64,000 nucleotides of DNA. It comes from Sambucus nigra (taxonomy: Eukaryota > Streptophyta > Magnoliopsida > Dipsacales > Adoxaceae). The stretch is from the NCBI GenBank assembly GCA_949130495.1, contig OX422211.1, positions 536,593,372 through 536,657,371 on the forward strand, written 5' to 3'. This document shows, one piece after another, positions 57,470 to 64,000 of this stretch (position 1 is its first letter; the number at the start of each line of letters is the position of its first letter). The translations under genes were made by a program, and so were the position numbers. Under the pieces are notes generated by a model. It was not told the origin of the DNA. It saw only the letters and a program-made list of their open reading frames with translations, and ran no database searches.

Positions 57470-59160
57470 TGTAAGGGGTGCCAAACGGAGGTGGCATGGT
57501 CTTTTGGATTACCCCGAACTTTACGGGTGACGACGGCGGAGGTGGCCTTGGGGGATATTAAGCGGATAGGCTCAAGGGGACTCCATTCGTCTTTCTCTTT
57601 TGAAGGAGGTTTTGTTAAGTCGATAAGTTGATGACACTGACGGGTAACAGGTGCGACAGATGGTTCGTTTATTCATCCTTTTATTATTAGGAAGGTGTTT
57701 GGTGGCGACGAGTGGCGACTTTGTCCACTTGTGGTTTTGCCTTATTTGAGGGTATTTTCGAATATCCCTCTCTTTGACTGAGGGAGCCTGGCTTTGGCGA
57801 CCCTTTATTCATTTTTGGATGCATTCAGTCGGTGTTGCTGGCAGACCTTTACTTGCGCCCGTATCTTTTAGAGGTATTCTTTCCTTTTTGCATTTTTCCT
57901 TTATGCATTTCCCTTTACGTATTTTATTCTTGAATTCTTTATTTCTTTCTTCTGATTTATGACCCTTGTCCTTTTTCGAATGTGGTTCTATGAGGTGATT
58001 GGGATTAACTCCCATTTCATAGGTTTGAAGGATGAGTCTATGGGGGACTTCTTCCATATATATCGATAGCTAAACTCCAACCGGTAGTCGAGATAGTCTC
58101 TCTCTTTGGTGGCGGTGCGTCAGGTCTTGAATGGCCTAACGAGCGATCAGGTAAACTCATATTTCCTCTTGAGATCATTTTTCTTTGTTGACCTTTTCAG
58201 ATATTGATTTTTCACGAGGGATCTTGCTGGCGACCTTCTATCCCTGGGGGACAACCATCCAGCACACGGGGGTGACCGGGGTGAATACACAGTTGTGTTG
58301 GTTACTAGCTCACTAGTTTGGCTACTTCTGGTGTCTGGGGGAGATAGTAGTCCGACAGATGGTGCAACTTACACGTCCCCCGAGGTACCTGAGGCAAAGG
58401 TGACGACGATGATCGGCAAGCCTTACTCATTTTATACTAACATGGAGATGACCTATGATTATCTAGATTTCGTGTCAAGATGGCTGATGGAACCCAACAT
58501 ATATGACATTATGCCTCTTCCTCCTGTGGTTGCTGGTAGGGGCACGAGTCAGCCAGTGGGGTATGCCCTCAGTGCCGGTGGTGCGTCGACGTCGGTAGTG
58601 ACGATGACATCTGAGGCTCTATTTTCGCGGCTGGCTCTTCCTTCCTATACCATCAGACGGTCTGAGGGAGGATCGGTGCGTATGTTGCATCGTCCCAATG
58701 CGATGGAATCATAGGTGCTGGGATGACAGAGGATGTCCTTCATCCGGAGGTATACCTTTTATTTCTTTGACTTTTGCCCTTCTGATTTCTTTTTTTTATC
58801 TCAGACTGATGGGTTTGTTGTGTTTTAATTTTTGTGCAGCATGTTCGGGAGTTGAATACCTAGCCGAGGGACATTTGGGATTGGGTGGCTTTCGCGTCGG
58901 CTCATATTTGAGACTTGATCCCGGTTCCTTCTTGCTTGGTGCCATCTTCTTCGTCTGGGTAAGCGTTTGGATCGAGAAGCGGAGGGTCTTCAGCTCATCA
59001 TCAGGGAAAGCACGTACGCTGCAGGAATGGGGGGCTTAGAGAAAGAAAGAAAGAGAAGGTGAGAGAGAGAGAATGTTTTTTGGGGAGTTCGTGTTGAGTC
59101 CCGTTATTTTTGTGCTTTTCCTACAAGGAAAATGTAATAAAGCAATATATATGAAATGGA
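57470..59160 (+). pseudogene. Decayed intron-containing gene-like segment
   Basis: I do not recognise the protein. Plus-strand open pieces: VRGAKRRWHGLLDYPELYG (about 57490), FIHFWMHSVGVAGRPLLAPVSFRG (57800-57872, split by no stop), then 139 codons at 58295-58714 with NMEMTYDYLDFVSRWLMEP. Base composition is higher in GC than around it. A plausible intron (GAG/GTATACC at about 58750, TTTTTGTGCAG/CATG at about 58841) would join MTEDVLHPE to HVRELNT, after which a stop follows. AATAAA near 59131 could be a poly(A) signal. It may be a captured host gene or a plant-mobile-domain-type transposon gene. Confidence 0.35.
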
Positions 59161-59899
59161 ATGAAGTTTTTATTTATTTATTTTTGCTTTAATGACTTGA
59201 TGCATATGCACTTCTTACTTTGCTGCTGAGACCGTAAACAGGATTATATTAACTTAAAAGGAAATGAATTTATTTTTGAGAAAGGATGAGTAAAATAGGA
59301 GGAATTGCTCTGACTTAAAAAATAGTAATAAATTTTGAGTTTCGTATTTTGACAAAGAAGGAAAAAGAGAATTTTCTGAAAAAGGGGGGTTGCCGATCGG
59401 CATACCCATTGTCCTGCCTATCGGCAGGTCAGTCCAGTCCAATCATACCAAGGGTTTGATTGCACTTTCTTCAACTACTTGGTCCTTGATGGGTAGGGTT
59501 TCCTCTGGATTTTACAGGACCCCTGTCTTTAGCCAAGTTTTTCAAGTATAAAAGGGGTAATGGTAAGGGGTAATGATACAGTTCGAGAGTGATTCCGAAC
59601 TTGTATTCCCTTTAGTGCGATTGATACGGGGATTGGATAGCAGAGTATGCCCGCACCATAGTTTTTATGTGGGGTGCTGTTATGATATATATATTTTACG
59701 AGTAGTTAATATATATATGAAATTCTGAAATCTGGAACTGCCTACTGTGATTTGATATGTAGGACATGGTTGATGACTCAAATTATAAATAATTGCTTTG
59801 AGAAAGTATAATATGACACTGGAAAACTTTATTGATTAATAAAGTTAAAAGGAGAACCTTGGTTACAAATTGAAATCTTACGTTTTAAATAATTGTATC
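59161..59899. other. Unassigned, possible LTR upstream part
   Basis: An inverted pair, GCCGATCGGCA and CCTATCGGCAGG, at 59391-59429 and a TATA-like AAGTATAAAAGGGG near 59545. It could be the U3/R part of the LTR ending at 60718, but no start was found. Confidence 0.35.
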
Positions 59900-60718
59900 G
59901 TTCTAATTTAAATCCTGCGAATAACCTAAGATAAGTTAAATCCTTGGGGATAGATAGCGTGATATATGATGAGATAAACCATTGGGAAGGTTAGTGCGAT
60001 AGGAGTGCACATTAGAAGAGAGGTGAGATTTTCTCAAGAGAGTGTCGCACTAATATGTTGTTGCATTGGCCTGTATCAATTTAAATACTTGCTAAACTAT
60101 TTTTAAAACGGTTTTACATTCGGGCTCTAACTCGTTTGCTGTTACCTCTTCTCTCTTGTGTATATATATATGTATTACAGGTGCCCAGCCACAGGGGTGT
60201 CTTACTTAGGATCCTTTGGAAGGAACGTGCTTCAGCTTAGGTGGGAGTTGCAGGCCTGTTGTTTAGACGACTTCATCCATTTGATTCTACTCCTAGTCCA
60301 GTTTATCCAGTAGGGGCATGTGTTGCCCTCTTTGTATTATTTAGTTGGTATTGTCAGAGATTGAAATTTTTACTTTCAGTATCTTTATTTCGGGATTTGT
60401 TACTGGCAGGATGTTTTCCTTTAGTGTTTTAAATGTTGGGATTTATTATTGATGATTAAATTCGTGAATGTTCATTTCTATTCTCATTCTTAATGTGTGA
60501 CTCTTAAAAATGTAAATGGTTGAAGGTTTTATAATTGGATTTAATAGTATGGGAATAAGGTTTTAAATGGTTTTGACACTTAGCTTAATTATTTAGGGTG
60601 TTTAATTGGAAAAGATTTTCATTAACGACAGTGATGCTGAGAATGAACCAAATATTCACCTTGATTTTAATTTAATAAAGGAGTGATCGCCCAGTATTTA
60701 ATTAGGCGGGGTGTCACA
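59900..60718 (+). repeat. 3' part of LTR of a LARD-1 relative
   Basis: Words match LARD-1 LTRs in order: GATAGGAGTGCACATTAGAAGAG, CGGGCTCTAACTCGTTT, AGGTGCCCAGCCACAGGGGTGTC, AACGACAGTGATGCTGAGAATG and the end GGGGTGTCACA. Divergence is much higher than between the two LARD-1 LTRs. Confidence 0.72.
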
Positions 60719-60720
60719 GG

Positions 60721-60741
60721 TGGTATTAGAGTATCAGGTTC
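60721..60741 (+). promoter_or_regulatory. Primer-binding site of the LARD-1 relative
   Basis: TGGTATTAGAGTATCAGGTT begins 2 bases after the LTR end. It is an altered tRNA-iMet type TGGTATCAGAGC. Confidence 0.75.
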
Positions 60742-63700
60742 TAGTGTCCTTAGGATCTGTACGGCTTATTATGCTTTCAGCGTTGCTTTGTTTGTTATAG
60801 AGCCCTATGTTTAGGATTGTTGATTCCTTTGATGAGATTTCGTTCTCCTGCTATAATGTGTACACACTAGTGAATTCTAATTTCGTTCGGATGTGTGCGT
60901 GTGCCGAGCGATGACAGATGTCAGAAGAGGACCGTTAAGCGTACATCAGGAGGCAGGGCTTAGTTAAAATTATGAAATATATCCGAGGATGATGACCGTA
61001 GTCGAGGTCACCTCCATTATGGCACGAGAAGCCACGACTAGAAAGGCGACTAAGGTGCATAAATGATTTTCAAATGCTATTATAGTCAAATGAGGTGCGA
61101 GGGTAAACTTACCCAACGTATTACAAAAACATGTAGAGACTGTCACTGGGAAATTTTAGAAACGTGAAAATTGTATGTGTTTACCAAAGGAGGTAAAGTA
61201 TCCAAAGGCTTAAATATAGGACGAAGTGTGGCAAACTGAAAGTGAAAATTTAGAGAAAATTTTCTTAGCTTTCGGGACGAAATTATAATGGTTGGAGTCA
61301 ACCACCAATTTTAGAAATGGAATGCTATGCCTATAGGAGAACCTTAGGTACAGTGTTGACCGTATGTTCCTTCCTCAACTGTTCAGGATGAGAAGCAAAC
61401 GTGGTTCTGAACTCATCGCAGGAGGGCATGACAGAAGTCCAATTGTGGATATGAATCCAAATCGTTAGCAAATTTTGTATCGAAAGAGGTAGATACAAGT
61501 GGGGGAAACAACTCCGAGTGGGAGATCGACACGTAGTAATAGTTGATAACACTCAAAGAGGTAATTTTGATGGCGACCGATTCAGAGGTTGACAATGTCA
61601 TATTTTGTCAATATAGATGATAACGCTTCTTTGTGGGGGAAGTTAAAGGAATCGAAGAATTTAGTCGAGAATAAGACTGAATACAACGGTGGTGGTATAG
61701 CACCACAAAAGGATGTGGATACACATCAGGAAAACCATTTAAATGCTTCAGATAGTTAAATTCTTACCAAGTGATGGTAAATTCAGTAAGTACTATTATA
61801 GATAGTAACATGATCTTTATGTCCTAAAAAGCTAAGAGAACAACCGGGATGGCTAACAGGAATTGAGTCTACTAAAGTCCGAGAGAAGGACAATCCTAAC
61901 CTGGTTAGTAGGACAGGTGATAAGTGGATTATGTGTTGAGGTATTTTGGCGCGGAGTGAAATTGCTCGCGATAATATGTTCCAAAGTGAGAAAAAGGGAC
62001 TAGAATGCGGTGCCTAGTAAAGGACGACGATTAAAAATAATTTTTTTTTTAGTTTGGGCAGACGTGTTACAACCAAAAACCATTTGGGCAGTCAAGACGA
62101 TTGTCTGGATGGAAGTATGAGTTGTATCCTTAGAGGATGCGACATGTTTATGTCACACGAGCGAGTCACCATATTTTGTTCATTACTAGATTAGCACGTG
62201 AGACGAGTTTAATGCATATCATTATAAATGTTACCATTATGTGAATATTTTTCCTTAGTATAGCGGGATTTTTCTTTGGTGCTATCCGCGGGGGATGAAT
62301 GAGTATATTAACAGTGTTTTATACTTTATTGAGGTTACTCGTTGTAGTGATGCGATACACGAGTATGATATTATCTTTGTTAAAATGTTATAGAATTGGG
62401 TAGTATGATAGTGGGAATTTATTGCAAGGCTATCGGAGTAGTTACATTAGTGCAACACGTTTTGTTTTGGCAAGGCTTTACCTGTAAGAAGGTTGGACTC
62501 GCACTTATATTATCTATCCTAGAGACTTTGGAGGAGATAGTGGGCTCGAGATATTCGATACCAATGTATGTATAGACTTTGTCAGTATGATTCAGTATGT
62601 ACTGGGATTTATCGTTGAGCGAAAAGACTCGACTCGGTATTATGTTTAGCACTCCAGACTTAGTGATAGGAAGAGTGCAGTGTTATATTTATCCTTAAGA
62701 GATGTGGGAGTTAAGAGTTATACCCCTAATGTTAGAAAAAGTAAATTTAGAGAATTTCGATCGTATGTATCCGAGGTTTATAGAATGTAATTACTATCAA
62801 CCAATACGGGACGATAGTGAAATTGGTGAAACATTATTTGTTAAGCATAATTACGGGAGAAATTGTAACTTTTCTGTCAAGGGACGGAATAAAGGGGTAT
62901 ATACTATGGACGGAGGACCTAACGGATTTCGATAACCGACAATGCTAGGTAGTAGTGTATCGGGGGGGTTCCTTGTTTGGATTTCGCTTTGAGAGACATC
63001 CCACGCATGAAACTTAGCGTAAGGTTGGAAATAGGGAGACGTTTAGTCACTATTTTATGAGTTCGGTACCCTGGTCGAAATGAGATCAAGTAATTATGTA
63101 TGTAAGTTGGGAGTTGAATTTTGTTTTAAGGTCATTGGAGCTAGATTTTTGTGGTAGGAAAGCATTGAAAGTTATCCCCACGAGTTGAGGGGTGGAACGA
63201 TGATAAGGAGAATTTAAGAATTTTGATTTCTAGGGTGATTGAGAGTACCCAAATGTCATAACCGCGTATAGAACACAAGGTGAATAAAGAGTTGGATTGA
63301 TTTTTAGCATGGATTATCTGGAAAGAACTTTATGTTATACAAAAGAGATGACCTGTAATTATTTTGATGAATAAAGTGTTAGTGATTTATTTTGGTTGTT
63401 GTACCTATTTGGGAAAATTTTTGTACTTATCTGACGAAGGTTGAGAATTATTATTTCTCTTTCATTGTCATGGAATTTGAATGCCCTATTCCTTCTATTC
63501 CGTTGAATTTAGTTAGTCCTACAGATGAGTAGCACGCCGTTCGCTCTCCCAGGGCGGTCGGAGTGTTGCAAAAATGTGGGCATCTTGGTTAACTACATTT
63601 AAAATAGTCCGAGTCGAAGGGACGTGGGAATAGAAGTGTGAAATATATGTTTGTGGGAATAGTATGACGAAGTGGAAGTGATAGAGTGGATTAAACGTCA

Positions 63701-63969
63701 CATGAGGGGCGATAATCCATACATAGGTGTGTAATTAGAATAGAACACATAAATTTGAATTGGAAGACTCTGGGAAGTCAATTAAGAAGAGTATTCCTTG
63801 AATGGAGTAGAATTAAATGATTATGAAGAACAATCGGAGCGGAGTTGTTAGTAGGCAAGTATGAGAGCGACTTGCGCATACAAAGAGTAATGATGTTAGT
63901 ATAGTATAAGAGATCCAGAAGTGCGCTTCATGGAGAGAAGAGCACGGGTCGGAACTTTCGTCATACTCC
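60742..63969 (+). other. Interior of the LARD-1 relative, non-coding
   Basis: About 3.25 kb with no gag or pol motif. Short open pieces exist (77 codons at 62702) but are not recognisable. Words are colinear with the LARD-1 interior, as listed there. Near its end GGAACTTTCGTCATACTCC matches the pre-PPT block of LARD-1. Confidence 0.6.
62931..63050 (+). repeat. Shared ~110-bp module, copy 5
   Basis: GATAACCGACAATGC precedes GTAGTGTATC, a G run and TTCCTTGTTTGGATTTCGC, then ACATCCCACGCATGAAACTTAGCG. Confidence 0.75.
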
Positions 63970-63985
63970 AAGGAAGGAAGGGGAG
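63970..63985 (+). promoter_or_regulatory. Polypurine tract of the LARD-1 relative
   Basis: AAGGAAGGAAGGGGAG followed by TATTACGTGTC, placed like the PPT and LTR start of LARD-1. The 3' LTR would start at about 63986 and run out of the window. Confidence 0.5.
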
Positions 63986-64000
63986 TATTACGTGTCACTT

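Noticed and set aside
63361..63480. Possible RT remnant (LMNKVL, then a YLF-like stretch)
   Set aside because: Only six residues resemble the chromovirus FMDLMN.VF motif, and nothing else of RT follows in any frame.
1..64000. tRNA, rRNA, CRISPR or bacterial operon features
   Set aside because: No cloverleaf-like A/B-box pair, rRNA segment or spaced direct-repeat array was seen; the content is eukaryotic retroelement DNA.

Overview
The window is nuclear DNA of a flowering plant, probably a eudicot, from an intergenic region made almost entirely of nested LTR retrotransposons. The evidence is low overall GC, plant-type Ty1/copia and Ty3/gypsy polyproteins, TG...CA LTRs, tRNA-type primer-binding sites, purine tracts and 5-bp target-site duplications (TSDs). 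I found no intact cellular gene, no tRNA or rRNA gene and no CRISPR array. Nearly every recognisable reading frame carries stops and frameshifts. The species cannot be named from this sequence alone.

Layout, left to right. (1) 1-697 is a decayed minus-strand coding remnant. (2) 703-10206 is an LTR element (called LARD-1 here) with LTRs of about 3.1 kb around a 3.3-kb interior without gag or pol, flanked by the TSD CAACA. (3) 10295-13881 is a long minus-strand LTR of another element. (4) 14525-34935 is a Ty3/gypsy Tat-lineage element, flanked by GATGT. It has gag, protease, RT, RNase H, a second archaeal-type RNase H, integrase, a 3' tandem-repeat array and a minus-strand extra ORF. Its array is split by (5), an 8.2-kb minus-strand Sirevirus-like copia element at 21825-30012 (TSD CTCTC). 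(6) 34941-37602 holds unassigned sequence, a repeat of about 165 bp and the start of a 48-bp minisatellite. (7) 37603-55731 is a minus-strand non-autonomous element (copia-2) with 3.28-kb LTRs and only 0.94 kb of interior; it splits the minisatellite. (8) 39269-49878 is a minus-strand Athila-like element (AthL) inside the 3' LTR of copia-2 (TSD CAAGA). It has no pol but carries a long gag-like ORF with only one in-frame stop. (9) 55732-57135 is the rest of the minisatellite. (10) 57470-59160 is a decayed, intron-containing gene-like segment. (11) About 59900 to the window end is a relative of LARD-1: LTR 3' part, PBS, 3.3-kb non-coding interior, PPT.

So the window is a stratified record of insertions rather than a set of cooperating genes. 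The most unusual signals are non-coding. A module of about 110 bp recurs five times across LTRs and interiors of the LARD-1 family. AthL has several hairpin-plus-polypurine cassettes. The minisatellite has two unit types that keep the same short stem by compensatory changes. The Tat 3' tandem repeat carries a PPT-like motif in each unit. Three of the LTR elements appear to be non-autonomous, two of them with no coding capacity at all. All boundaries and homologies were read by eye; no alignment or database search was run.
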